From Endobacterium cereale (GTDB lineage: Bacteria; Pseudomonadota; Alphaproteobacteria; Rhizobiales; Rhizobiaceae): a DNA stretch of 64,000 nt. The notes under the pieces are model-generated. The model was given only the letters and a program-made list of their open reading frames with translations. It did no database searches and had not been told where the DNA came from. The stretch is taken from positions 62,001-126,000 of the forward strand of contig NZ_WIXI01000045.1 of NCBI RefSeq assembly GCF_009617585.1. The letters run 5' to 3'. Numbering within the stretch: the first letter of the stretch is position 1; every line of letters starts with the position of its first letter. A program made the position numbers and the translations under genes. Below, piece after piece: positions 35,241-44,813 of the stretch.

Positions 35241-35852
35241 ATGGCCGCTCAAATCGACCACATCGTCTTCGACATCGGCAAGGTGCTGATCCATTACGAC
35301 CCGAACATTCCCTACGAGCGCATCATTCCGGGCGTGGAAGAGCGCCAGTGGTTTTTCCTCAACGTCTGCACCCATGAATGGAACCTGGAGCAGGATCGCG
35401 GCCGTAGCTGGGAAGAGGCCGAAAACCTGCTGATTGCCGAACATCCCGATCATGCCGAAGAGATTCGCGCCTTCCGCAAGCATTGGCACGAAATGGTGCC
35501 GCATGCCTATGACACGGTCGCCATCATGGAAAGCCTGATCGACAAGGGCCGCGACGTGACCATGCTCACCAATTTTGCATCGGACACGTTTCGCCATGCA
35601 CAGGAATTGTTTCCGTTCCTGAAAAAGCCGCGCGGCGTGACGGTGTCCGGCGATATTTTCATGATCAAGCCGGATGTGCGGATCTATGAAAAACACGCTG
35701 CCGACTTTGGCCTGAAGCCGGAAGCCACCCTGTTCATCGACGACAGTTTTCCGAATGTCGAAGGTGCGCGAAAGGCCGGCTGGCAGGCGGTGCATTTTGT
35801 AGATGTAGAGACGCTGAAGAAGGATCTGGACGCGTTGGGCGTGGCTTACTGA
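35241..35852 (+). CDS. HAD family hydrolase (YihX-like, HAD-IA)
   Basis: The 203-residue protein has motif I FDIGKVLIHYD (10-20) where the second Asp of DxD is Gly, as in YihX/FMN-phosphatase-like HAD proteins; motif II TNFASDTF and motif III FIDDSFPNVEGA follow. A helical cap is inserted after motif I. AGGAAGG precedes the ATG. It follows mutY by about 20 bases, so they probably form an operon. Substrate unknown; a sugar or nucleotide phosphate is likely. Confidence 0.88.
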   Translation: MAAQIDHIVFDIGKVLIHYDPNIPYERIIPGVEERQWFFLNVCTHEWNLEQDRGRSWEEAENLLIAEHPDHAEEIRAFRKHWHEMVPHAYDTVAIMESLIDKGRDVTMLTNFASDTFRHAQELFPFLKKPRGVTVSGDIFMIKPDVRIYEKHAADFGLKPEATLFIDDSFPNVEGARKAGWQAVHFVDVETLKKDLDALGVAY

Positions 35853-35886
35853 GACTATCGGGGCACCAACAAAGGTGCCCCTCCCC

Positions 35887-36711
35887 TTAAAATCCGCTTA
35901 GCGCTTTCGGCACCTCATAGGAGCCATTCTTGAAGCGTAAGCGGTGCTTTGCGGTCGTTGTTTTTTCGGTATCCTTGCACACCTCGGCCGTCCCCTCGCT
36001 GAGACGGTGAACCAGCGTATCCGACACAATGATATCGGCCATCGGTGATTTTGTAGGTGCCATGGTCAGCGTGCGGTTCACGCTGTCGAACTCACCATTG
36101 CAGCTCATGTCCCATTCGCCGCCAAATTTGGCGACGACAAGATTTTCAAGCACCGGCTTCAACTGCTGCCCCTCGATGGCGAACAGCCACAGGGTCGTAT
36201 CATTATAGGGATTGGGGCTGGAACTGCCGCGCGTCGCCTTGCGCAGTCCGAACGCTACGTTTCCGGGCGCCAGTTGATAGAACGCCGTATCGAAGGCAAG
36301 TTCGGTAATGAATATCGCATCATCGCTCATCAGCCCCTCGACGCGATACCTGCCCTTCACGTCGAGACTTTGACGATCGAGCACGAGCATATCGAGATCT
36401 CCCTCGTTGCCGTCCTGCTGGCGTGGATTATCCACCAGTGGCACGGCCACCAGCATCAGTTCCGGCCGGGCGGGCCAGATACGGCAGAGCATCGCATGGG
36501 GATCATCGCCCATACTGCCTTGTTCGGGCAGGGTCAGCGTCTTGCCATCGACCTCGAAAGCATTATCCGGCAACGCCTTGGCCCCCGGATAGACCTTGGC
36601 GGCGATCGCCGCCAGCCGCGCGCTACAGCCATCTTCCGCCGAATGTGCCATGGTTGCCGCCGAGAAAAAGCCAATCAGCAGCGCAAGCGAAAAAACCGTT
36701 TGCCGCGTCAT
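35887..36711 (-). CDS. Secreted hypothetical protein paired with the prohibitin-like gene
   Basis: The 274-residue protein begins with a signal peptide (VFSLALLIGFFSAATMAHSA) and is Cys-containing and soluble after cleavage. No known domain is visible. The ATG at 36711 with GGAG inside the end of the upstream gene is preferred; a GTG at 36717 overlaps the upstream stop. The two genes are two bases apart, so they are probably cotranscribed and coupled. Confidence 0.75.
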   Translation of the reverse strand: MTRQTVFSLALLIGFFSAATMAHSAEDGCSARLAAIAAKVYPGAKALPDNAFEVDGKTLTLPEQGSMGDDPHAMLCRIWPARPELMLVAVPLVDNPRQQDGNEGDLDMLVLDRQSLDVKGRYRVEGLMSDDAIFITELAFDTAFYQLAPGNVAFGLRKATRGSSSPNPYNDTTLWLFAIEGQQLKPVLENLVVAKFGGEWDMSCNGEFDSVNRTLTMAPTKSPMADIIVSDTLVHRLSEGTAEVCKDTEKTTTAKHRLRFKNGSYEVPKALSGF

Positions 36712-36713
36712 CG

Positions 36714-37640
36714 TCACTGCTCCACTGCAGCGTTGGCGCGACCGGCGCCGCCCAACACATCGATCATCGGCACGGCGCCATTCGGCACCATCGTATAGGG
36801 CAATTGGCCGTTCCAGCGTTCGGCCTGCGTCAGCGACACGAGGCCGGGATTGTCCTTCAGCGCATCACCGCGCGCCTTGATGGCATCGGCTTCCGCCTCG
36901 CCGCGCACACGGATCGCCTCGGCATCGGCCTGAGCCTGCAGGCGCACCGCATCTGCCTGCGCCTGCGCATCGGCGCGGCGGGCATCGGCGTTTGCATTGG
37001 CGCGCGTCACGGTGATTTCCGCCTGCACTTTTTCACGCTCGGCATTCTGGCGCAGGCGCTGCACCTCGACCTCGGCCAGCATGCGCTGCTCGATGCTCGC
37101 TTCGTAAGCGTCGGAAAAATCGATGTTTTCGATCTGCACGCTGTCAACGATCACCGGCCCCTTGACGCCGGCCTGAATGGCATCGGCGATTTCCTGGTTG
37201 AGGCGGCCGCGCTCCTGAATGGCGGTGACGGCGTTGAAGCGGCCAAACACGGTTTTGGTTTCCTCAAAAACGCGACGCTCGACCAGACGGCTCAACAGAC
37301 CGGCTTCCGAACCGAACTGTTCGTAAACGGTGGCGACCTGATCGACCGGGATGCGGTAATTGACGGAAAGCTTCATCGTCGCCGGCTGCTGGTCGCGGCT
37401 ATAGGCGTCCATGCGGTCATAAACCACGGCCTGCGACTGCACGGAAATGCGCACAATGCTGTCGATGACCGGCAGTTTGAAACCGAGGCCCGGCTCGGCC
37501 GTGCCGGCAATCGCGCCGTAACGCAGCACGACGCCACGTTCACCCTGATCGATCGTGCACCAGGAGCCGAATACGATGCCGAGCGCGACAATGGCAACGG
37601 CGCCGAAAATCAAGGTTGGAACAGTCGAAACAAAACGCAT
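36714..37640 (-). CDS. Prohibitin/SPFH family membrane protein
   Basis: The 308-residue protein has one N-terminal membrane helix (TLIFGAVAIVALGIVFGSW), the SPFH/Band 7 domain (about 30-200: DQGERGVVLRYGAI; RQNAEREKVQAEI at its end) and an Ala/Arg-rich coiled coil (200-265) as in prohibitins and HflK/C. It may scaffold membrane microdomains or regulate FtsH. hflK/hflC are usually a pair; here it is a single gene, with the secreted protein downstream. Confidence 0.88.
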   Translation of the reverse strand: MRFVSTVPTLIFGAVAIVALGIVFGSWCTIDQGERGVVLRYGAIAGTAEPGLGFKLPVIDSIVRISVQSQAVVYDRMDAYSRDQQPATMKLSVNYRIPVDQVATVYEQFGSEAGLLSRLVERRVFEETKTVFGRFNAVTAIQERGRLNQEIADAIQAGVKGPVIVDSVQIENIDFSDAYEASIEQRMLAEVEVQRLRQNAEREKVQAEITVTRANANADARRADAQAQADAVRLQAQADAEAIRVRGEAEADAIKARGDALKDNPGLVSLTQAERWNGQLPYTMVPNGAVPMIDVLGGAGRANAAVEQ

Positions 37641-37794
37641 ATTTCCCCCACATCCCAGAAGGATGAACGATCAGAACATAAGCCGCCATCACAGATTTGC
37701 GGCAGCGTTGCAGCCGGCTTTCGCCGAAATCCGCATGCCGTTCGCAACTATCCGGCCAACGCTCTGAAATCGAGGGTAGAAATCACAAATAAAA

Positions 37795-37824
37795 GACGCC
37801 CGGTCTCGGACGAAACCGGGCGTC
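37795..37824 (-). terminator. Terminator downstream of ccrM
   Basis: A perfect 10-base stem (37795-37804 with 37815-37824) is followed on the minus strand by TTTTATTTG. It lies about 100 bases after the ccrM stop codon. Confidence 0.7.
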
Positions 37825-37920
37825 AAGGATCCTCTTCCGGGACTAGAGGTACAAAACCGGAGAGGAATCTCGCGATCTGGCAGCCGCCGGTTCATCCGGT
37901 GGCCTTGTGCCGCTGGTGGA

Positions 37921-39090
<1,170 letters not shown>

Positions 39091-39201
39091 TTAGTGACTG
39101 GTATGGTTACTGATTTTGGTTACCAAACACTGAACGGGCGGATGATTTCGGGAAAAGAATTGGCGTGGTGGCGGATAACGAAATGCGGTAGAATACCTCC
39201 C

Positions 39202-39498
39202 ATGAAGCGTAATGAGGCCATCGAGAAGCTGAAAAGCCAATCCGACGCAATCCGCGCGCTCGGAGCCACTTCTCTTTACCTTTTCGGTTCGGTGGCCCGC
39301 AACGAAGCCGGGCCTGCGAGCGATCTGGACCTGTTTATCGATTATGATCCGCAGAGCCGTTTCAGCGCTTTCGATCTGGTTGGGATCAAGCTTTTTCTTG
39401 AGGAAGAACTCGCACTTGATGTCGACATAACGACACGTGATAGCCTTCACCCGCTCCTGAGAGACCGGATAGAAGCTTCCGCCACTCAGGTGTTTTGA
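39202..39498 (+). CDS. MNT-type nucleotidyltransferase antitoxin
   Basis: The 98-residue protein has the minimal nucleotidyltransferase motif GSVARNEAGPASDLDLFID (positions near 29-47), matching GSx10DxD, and a distal Asp in LDVDITT. In MNT/HEPN modules such enzymes AMPylate the HEPN toxin and neutralise it. The start at 39202 is preceded by CCTCC-poor sequence, but the frame is otherwise clear. Its stop overlaps the HEPN start by one base. Confidence 0.88.
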   Translation: MKRNEAIEKLKSQSDAIRALGATSLYLFGSVARNEAGPASDLDLFIDYDPQSRFSAFDLVGIKLFLEEELALDVDITTRDSLHPLLRDRIEASATQVF

Positions 39499-39845
39499 TG
39501 GCGCGGGAGTTTCGACATTTCCTTCACGACATTATCTACGCAATCACCGCCATCGAGACAGCAATTGCCGGCAAGTCGTTTGAGGATTATCAGAACGACA
39601 CGATGCTAAAGCTGGGACTGGAGCGCGCCGTTGAAATCATCTCGGAAGCCAGCCGTCACATTCCCGAGCATCTCCGTTCCACCCGGCCGGAAATCCCGTG
39701 GCCCAAGGTCCGTGGTATCGGCAATGTGCTTCGGCACGAATACCATGGGCTGTCGGACAGAATCATCTGGGCGGTAATCGAGGACGAACTACCAAGATTG
39801 CGCATTGCCATCGAAGCGATTCAACAGAGCGCCGGACCTGCCTGA
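39498..39845 (+). CDS. HEPN (DUF86) toxin of a MNT/HEPN module, atypical active-site motif
   Basis: The 115-residue DUF86 protein has the HEPN helical layout with LERAVEIISEASRHIPEHLR (41-60) and the conserved IPWPKV...IGNVLRHEYHGL (residues 67-84). The HEPN motif RX4HXY is present only in part: His80 and Tyr82 are kept, but the position for Arg (75) holds Gly, while Arg72 and Arg79 are nearby. I chose the ATG at 39498, which overlaps the antitoxin stop. The gene ends directly at the convergent ABM gene. The Tyr is the likely AMPylation site. Confidence 0.85.
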   Translation: MAREFRHFLHDIIYAITAIETAIAGKSFEDYQNDTMLKLGLERAVEIISEASRHIPEHLRSTRPEIPWPKVRGIGNVLRHEYHGLSDRIIWAVIEDELPRLRIAIEAIQQSAGPA

Positions 39846-40193
39846 TCACCCCGCATGCACCGCGTTGCTATCCTCCGGCACCTCCTCCCGCTCGTTCATG
39901 CCGTAATCGCGCAGCACATGCGCCACCCTCAGCCGGTAGTCGGCGAAAATCCCGCCCCTTCCCGCCTTCTGGGCGGCGCGGTGGCTTTCGAGATTGCGCC
40001 ATTGTTTCACCGCCGCCTCGTCGCGCCAGAAGGACAGGGACAGGATCTTGCCGCGGTTGGTGAGGCTCTCGAACCGTTCGATCGACACAAAGCCGTCGAT
40101 CGTCTCCAGTTCCTTGCGCAGTTCCCCCGCGATATCGAGATAATGATGGCGTTCGCCCATGAAGGGCAAAACTTCAAAGATGACGGCGATCAT
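39846..40193 (-). CDS. Antibiotic biosynthesis monooxygenase (ABM) family protein
   Basis: The 115-residue protein fits the ABM dimeric alpha-beta barrel: IAVIFEVLPFMGERHHYLDIAGELRKELETIDGFVSIERFESLTN, then SFWRDEAAVKQWRN with HRAAQKAGR. These small proteins may be heme-degrading or quinone monooxygenases or have no catalytic role; no heme ligand is certain. It overlaps the NIPSNAP gene by 4 bases (ATGA) in the same direction, so they are coupled. Confidence 0.88.
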   Translation of the reverse strand: MIAVIFEVLPFMGERHHYLDIAGELRKELETIDGFVSIERFESLTNRGKILSLSFWRDEAAVKQWRNLESHRAAQKAGRGGIFADYRLRVAHVLRDYGMNEREEVPEDSNAVHAG

Positions 40194-40519
40194 GGTTTTC
40201 CTCCCAATCCATGCGGCAGCGACAGGTTCTTCAGAAAGATGCGATCCTCCTTGAGGATGAACCGTTCGCGTTTGGCGAATTCGTAATTCTGCCGCCCCAG
40301 CGGGTCAGCCGCAAGGTTTTGACGATAAGCCTCATAGGCGGCGAGGTTTTCGATGTTGTAGACGCCGTAGGCCGTCGTCGCAGATCCTTCGTGCGGGCCA
40401 AAATAACCGATCAGGTCGGCGCCGTTGCGCGGGATGCATTGACCCCAGTTGCGCGAATATTCGGCAAACTCTTCGCGTTTGAACGGATCGATCTCGTAGC
40501 GGATGAAACAAGTAATCAT
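40190..40519 (-). CDS. NIPSNAP family protein
   Basis: The 109-residue protein has the NIPSNAP ferredoxin-like fold: ITCFIRYEIDPFKREEFAEYSRNW (residues 2-25), GYFGPHEGS, and EAYRQNLAADPLG. The ATG at 40519 is preceded by AAGGAAA. The function of the family is unclear; dimeric alpha-beta barrels of this kind bind small hydrophobic ligands. It is divergent from the ArsR regulator, with an inverted repeat between. Confidence 0.87.
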   Translation of the reverse strand: MITCFIRYEIDPFKREEFAEYSRNWGQCIPRNGADLIGYFGPHEGSATTAYGVYNIENLAAYEAYRQNLAADPLGRQNYEFAKRERFILKEDRIFLKNLSLPHGLGGKP

Positions 40520-40571
40520 CGGGCATTTCCTTCTGTTGGCACGCCTCCTTCTGCCATGTCGATTTCCGTCA

Positions 40572-40595
40572 ATGCTTCGGTCCAGATCGAAGCAT
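40572..40595. promoter_or_regulatory. Inverted repeat between NIPSNAP/ABM and ArsR
   Basis: Perfect 8-base arms, ATGCTTCG (40572-40579) and CGAAGCAT (40588-40595), flank an 8-base spacer, 53 bases from the start of NIPSNAP and 31 from that of ArsR. It is the strongest dyad in this gap and is the likely ArsR operator. Confidence 0.6.
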
Positions 40596-40625
40596 GAAAG
40601 GAAATTGTGTGCTAGAAGTCTCGTC

Positions 40626-41309
40626 ATGAAAGAAGGACCGGATATCGCCCGCCTGGGCACGCTGATCGGCGACCCCGCCCGCGCCAACATGCTGACCGCG
40701 CTGATGGGCGGGCAGGCCTTGACCGCGAGCGAGCTTGCACAGGCCGCCGGCGTGTCGCTGCCGACTGCCAGTTCGCACCTCTCCAAGCTGGAGGATGGCG
40801 GGCTCTTGTCTCAACGCAAGCAGGGCCGGCATCGCTATTTCGCGCTGGCCGACACGGCGACAGGTGCGATGCTGGAAAGCCTCATGGGTTTTGCCGCCAG
40901 CCGTGGCCATTTGCGCCACAAGCCCGGCCCCAAAGACCCGGCTCTGCGCAAGGCGCGTATCTGCTATGATCATCTGGCCGGCGATTTTGGCGTGCGCATG
41001 CTCGACAGTTTTTTGTGCGAGGGCGTGATTGCGGCCGAGGGCGAGAAACTGACGCTGACCAAGGCCGGCCACGCTCGCGTGTCCGCACTCGGCATCGATG
41101 TCGAAAGCCTGCACTCGCCCCGTCGCCCATTGTGCAAATCCTGCCTCGACTGGAGCGAAAGGCGCTCGCATCTGGCCGGCTCGCTCGGCAGGGCACTGCT
41201 TGGCCATTTCATCGACAATGGTTGGGCGCGAAGAGTGGCGGATAGCCGCATCATCGACTTCACGCCGGAGGGCGAACGCCGTTTTATGGCCGTTTTTCCG
41301 GTCGATTGA
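40626..41309 (+). CDS. ArsR family transcriptional regulator with extra C-terminal domain
   Basis: The 227-residue protein has an ArsR-type winged HTH in the first 85 residues (IGDPARANMLTALMGGQ, TASELAQAAGVSLPTASSHLSKLEDGGLL). It is about twice as long as a simple ArsR; residues 100-227 include a Cys pair CKSCLDW and a helical C-terminal domain typical of the larger ArsR proteins common in proteobacteria. No classical CxC metal site is visible. It probably represses the divergent NIPSNAP/ABM pair and its own gene. Confidence 0.9.
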   Translation: MKEGPDIARLGTLIGDPARANMLTALMGGQALTASELAQAAGVSLPTASSHLSKLEDGGLLSQRKQGRHRYFALADTATGAMLESLMGFAASRGHLRHKPGPKDPALRKARICYDHLAGDFGVRMLDSFLCEGVIAAEGEKLTLTKAGHARVSALGIDVESLHSPRRPLCKSCLDWSERRSHLAGSLGRALLGHFIDNGWARRVADSRIIDFTPEGERRFMAVFPVD

Positions 41310-41385
41310 GCCGTTTCGCATTGTTCGTCCGGCCTGCCTCGTGTAGAGCCGCCTTACCCAAACACACCTTGAGAGAATTTTGCTC

Positions 41386-42072
41386 ATGAGCGGTTTCGAC
41401 CTCATCATCTTCGACTGCGACGGCGTTCTGGTCGATTCGGAAATCATCGCAGCACAGGTGGAATCCCGGCTTCTGACCGAAGCCGGTTACCCGATCAGCG
41501 CCGAAGAGATGGGCGAACGTTTTGCCGGCCTGACCTGGCGCGACATTCTTCTGCAGGTGGAAAAGGAAGCCGATATCCCGCTGTCGGCCTCGCTGCTCGA
41601 CAAGTCGGAAAAGCTGCTCGACGCTCGCCTGGCGCGTGACGTGAAGGTAATCGAGGGTGTGAAATTCGCGCTTGCGCGGCTGACCACACAGCGCTGCATC
41701 TGCTCCAATTCGTCGTCGGCACGACTGGACATGATGCTGACCAAGGTCGGTCTGAAACCCTATTTCGAGAACCATATCTACTCTGCGAAAGATCTCGGGC
41801 CGGATCGGGTCAAACCCAAGCCGGACATCTTTCTGCACGGCGCAAAACAGTTCGGCGTCGCGCCGGAACGCTGCCTTGTCATCGAGGATTCGTCGCATGG
41901 CGTGCATGGCGCACGTGCGGCCGGCATGCGGGTGATCGGTTTTACCGGTGCCTCGCACACCTATCCGAGCCATGCCGACAAGCTGACCGATGCCGGCGCG
42001 GAAACAGTGATTTCCCGCATGAGCGAACTGCCCGCCATGGTGGCGGCACTGGCCGAGTGGGAAGTGGTGTGA
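41386..42072 (+). CDS. HAD family phosphatase (beta-phosphoglucomutase-like)
   Basis: The 228-residue protein has motif I IIFDCDGVLVDSE (7-19), motif II CSNSSSARL, and motif III VIEDSSHGVHGARAAGM, the complete HAD-IA set with a C1 cap. Such enzymes hydrolyse small sugar phosphates (phosphoglycolate or beta-phosphoglucomutase-like). The motif I second Asp is present, unlike the HAD gene at 35 kb. The ATG at 41386 is preferred over the TTG two codons upstream. Confidence 0.9.
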   Translation: MSGFDLIIFDCDGVLVDSEIIAAQVESRLLTEAGYPISAEEMGERFAGLTWRDILLQVEKEADIPLSASLLDKSEKLLDARLARDVKVIEGVKFALARLTTQRCICSNSSSARLDMMLTKVGLKPYFENHIYSAKDLGPDRVKPKPDIFLHGAKQFGVAPERCLVIEDSSHGVHGARAAGMRVIGFTGASHTYPSHADKLTDAGAETVISRMSELPAMVAALAEWEVV

Positions 42073-42169
42073 AATTATTCCGAACGGATGATGCCCGACG
42101 GCCGATGAGCGACTGAAGGGCGGCACGGCCCCGACATCGAGATGGGGCTGTGCCTGATTTCGTTACGGA

Positions 42170-43186
42170 TCAGAATTCGATCATCACCTTGCCGACATGT
42201 TCTGCTGCTGCAAAATAGGCATAGGCTTGTGGCGCGTCATCGAATTTGAACACCTTGCTGACAGGCGTTTCCATGCCATTCGCCTCGATGGCGCGTAGAA
42301 GATCGACAAACATGGCGCGGCTGCCATTGGCGATGCCCCTGATCGTGATGTTCTTGGCGATGAAGGCGACATAATCAGGAATGGCCGGGCCCTTGCCCGG
42401 CGTCACGCCGATGACGACGATACGTCCATTGACTGCGGCGGCGGCAATCGACTGGCCCATCGTGTCTTCGCCACCCGTTTCGAGGATGATATCGGCGCCG
42501 GCATCGCCGGTCTGCGCCATCAGCTCGGCCGCCCAGTCAGGATGCCTGCGGTAATTGATGGTGATATCCGCACCCAGCTCGCGGGCGATGGCCAGCTTGT
42601 CATCACTCGAAGAGGTGATCGCCACCCGCGCGCCATGCAGTTTGGCGATCTTCAGCCCGGCCATCGAAACACCGCCAGTGCCGAGGCAGAGCACAGTATC
42701 ACCAGCCTTTACATGGCACATTTCAACAAGTGCGTTCCATGCCGTCAGCGCCGCGGAAGCAAGCGCCGCCACATCCTTGTCGGCCAGAGCATCGGGCACC
42801 TTGATCAAGGAGGCGGCCGGCAATGCCACCTTTTCGGCCAACCAGCCATCCTGATTGACGCCGATATCGTACCCGAACACGATGTCGGGCCGAAACTTGC
42901 CATCCAGCCACTTGGCGAAATGGCCGCAGATCACCCGGTCGCCGGGCTGAACCTCTGTAACGCCTTCGCCGACCGCGACCACTTCGCCGACCCCTTCCGA
43001 CACTGGAATGCGCTCCTGAGGCTGGTCGCCGCCATAAGTACCACGCAGGATTTGCAGATCGCGGCTGATCAGGCTGACAAGGCGCGGGGCAACAATGGCG
43101 ACGCCGGGTGCGGCAACGGGATCTGGCCGGGTCGTGGCCGTCAATGAACCTAGACCTTTACGGTCACCGAGCTGAAATGCCTTCAT
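42170..43186 (-). CDS. Zinc-independent medium-chain dehydrogenase/reductase
   Basis: The 338-residue MDR has a Rossmann motif GTGGVSMAGLKIAKL and the LASAALTAWNALVE segment typical of quinone oxidoreductase-like and MDR7-type enzymes. The catalytic Cys of zinc ADHs is absent: the usual N-[IV]-C-G-[ST]-D region reads SLISRDLQILRG. It is therefore likely an NADPH-dependent enone or quinone reductase. The ATG at 43186 has CAGGAGA upstream. It lies 240 bases downstream of fdhA in the same direction. Confidence 0.88.
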   Translation of the reverse strand: MKAFQLGDRKGLGSLTATTRPDPVAAPGVAIVAPRLVSLISRDLQILRGTYGGDQPQERIPVSEGVGEVVAVGEGVTEVQPGDRVICGHFAKWLDGKFRPDIVFGYDIGVNQDGWLAEKVALPAASLIKVPDALADKDVAALASAALTAWNALVEMCHVKAGDTVLCLGTGGVSMAGLKIAKLHGARVAITSSSDDKLAIARELGADITINYRRHPDWAAELMAQTGDAGADIILETGGEDTMGQSIAAAAVNGRIVVIGVTPGKGPAIPDYVAFIAKNITIRGIANGSRAMFVDLLRAIEANGMETPVSKVFKFDDAPQAYAYFAAAEHVGKVMIEF

Positions 43187-43428
43187 TATCGTCTCCTGAA
43201 CACGCTCTGGCCTTTGAGGCAGAATCACCTTGCCGCGACGTCGAGCGTCAGGGCCACCATGAGGCGCCTTTGATCCGGCTGGCGGCAAAGCGTCAAGCAC
43301 TCGCAATGTAAAGGATTTGTTACGCGCCCATTTCGACCGGCGCATTCGCTCTTCGAAAACAGGCATAACCTGCCGAGGAAAAGACCAGCCGCGCAAGCGG
43401 CGCGGCTGGTCTTATGCGTTTCCGGCGA

Positions 43429-44619
43429 TCAAGCCACCTTGCCCAGCGCCCCATGTGGGTCGAGCACAAACTTTGTCGCCGCACCCTGGTCAAAACTCTC
43501 ATAACCCTGCGCGGCATCCTCCAGCGAAATCACCTTGGCATTGACGATATCGGCGATCGGCAGGCGGTCGTGCAGGATGGCCTGCATGAGCTGGCGGTTG
43601 TATTTCAAGACCGGCGTCTGGCCGGTGTGGAAAGACTGCGCCTTCGCCCAGCCGAGACCAAACCGCAGTGACAGACTGCCCTGCTTGGCCGCCGCATCCA
43701 CGGCGCCCGGATCTTCCGTCACATAAAGCCCCGGAATACCGATGGAGCCGGCGGCGCGGGTAATCTCCATCATCTGGTTGAGGACGATCGCCGGCTGTTC
43801 GCCGCCCGCATGGCCGCGCGCCTCGAAACCGACCGCATCGATAGCGCTGTCCACCTCATCGGTGCCGACGACCTGCGCAATCATGTCGCCGAGGCGGTCA
43901 GACTGTGAGAGATCGATCGGCTCGAACCCGACCTTTCTGGCATGCTCCAGACGCTCCTTGTTGAAATCGCCGACCATGACGACGGCAGCCCCGAGAATGC
44001 GCGCCGACGCCGCAGCTGCCATGCCGACCGGGCCGGCACCCGCAACATACACCGTCGAGCCTACACCGACGCCCGCCTTCACCGCGCCGTGAAAACCGGT
44101 CGGCAAAATGTCGGAGAGCATGGTGAGGTCGCGGATCTTTGACATCGCCCGGTCGCGATCCGGGAACTTTAGCAGGTTGAAATCGGCGTAAGGGATGGTG
44201 ACGTATTTCGCCTGCCCGCCGATCCAGCCGCCCATGTCGACATAACCATAGGCACCACCGGCACGCGACGGGTTCACCGTCAGGCACACACCTGTGTCCT
44301 GGCTCTTGCAGCAACGGCAGCGGCCGCAGGCGACGTTGAAGGGGACCGAGACGATATCGCCGATTTCCAGCATCTCGACATCGACGCCCTTTTCGATCAC
44401 CTCGCCGGTGATTTCATGGCCGAGCACGAGGCCGGGCATGGCGGTGGTGCGACCGCGTACCATGTGCTGGTCGGAACCGCAGATGTTTGTGGAAATGACT
44501 TTGAGGATGACACCGTGCTCGATGCGCCGACCATCCGGCGCCTCCAGCTTCGGATCATCGATATCGCGGACTTCCACCTTGCCGGGTTTCAGATAAACGA
44601 CGCCTCGGTTCCTGCTCAT
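43429..44619 (-). CDS. fdhA: Glutathione-independent formaldehyde dehydrogenase
   Basis: The 396-residue protein matches the Pseudomonas-type formaldehyde dehydrogenase, which oxidises formaldehyde to formate with tightly bound NAD. It has the catalytic zinc ligands Cys47 (NICGSDQH) and His68-Glu69 (GHEITGEV), the structural zinc Cys98, Cys101, Cys104, Cys112, and the VAGAGPVGMAAA NAD motif. The long insertion LSDILPTGFHGA is typical of this subfamily. The ATG at 44619 has GGGAGGAAAT upstream. Dehydrogenases of this family may also act on other aldehydes. Confidence 0.92.
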   Translation of the reverse strand: MSRNRGVVYLKPGKVEVRDIDDPKLEAPDGRRIEHGVILKVISTNICGSDQHMVRGRTTAMPGLVLGHEITGEVIEKGVDVEMLEIGDIVSVPFNVACGRCRCCKSQDTGVCLTVNPSRAGGAYGYVDMGGWIGGQAKYVTIPYADFNLLKFPDRDRAMSKIRDLTMLSDILPTGFHGAVKAGVGVGSTVYVAGAGPVGMAAAASARILGAAVVMVGDFNKERLEHARKVGFEPIDLSQSDRLGDMIAQVVGTDEVDSAIDAVGFEARGHAGGEQPAIVLNQMMEITRAAGSIGIPGLYVTEDPGAVDAAAKQGSLSLRFGLGWAKAQSFHTGQTPVLKYNRQLMQAILHDRLPIADIVNAKVISLEDAAQGYESFDQGAATKFVLDPHGALGKVA

Positions 44620-44813
44620 ACCATTTCCTCCCTGGTTGAACCTTTTGCACGGCCATCCCTCCTCGGACGGGCGCGCTACCTTCCATGCGTTCTGCTCTTT
44701 CATGAGACCATGCGAGGGCGCATTCGAACGCCTGCGAAAACGACATGGTCGGTTGATAAAGACGACATATGGTCCGGAATGCGGTGAAGGAAACTGTTCG
44801 GATGCAAAAGGCG

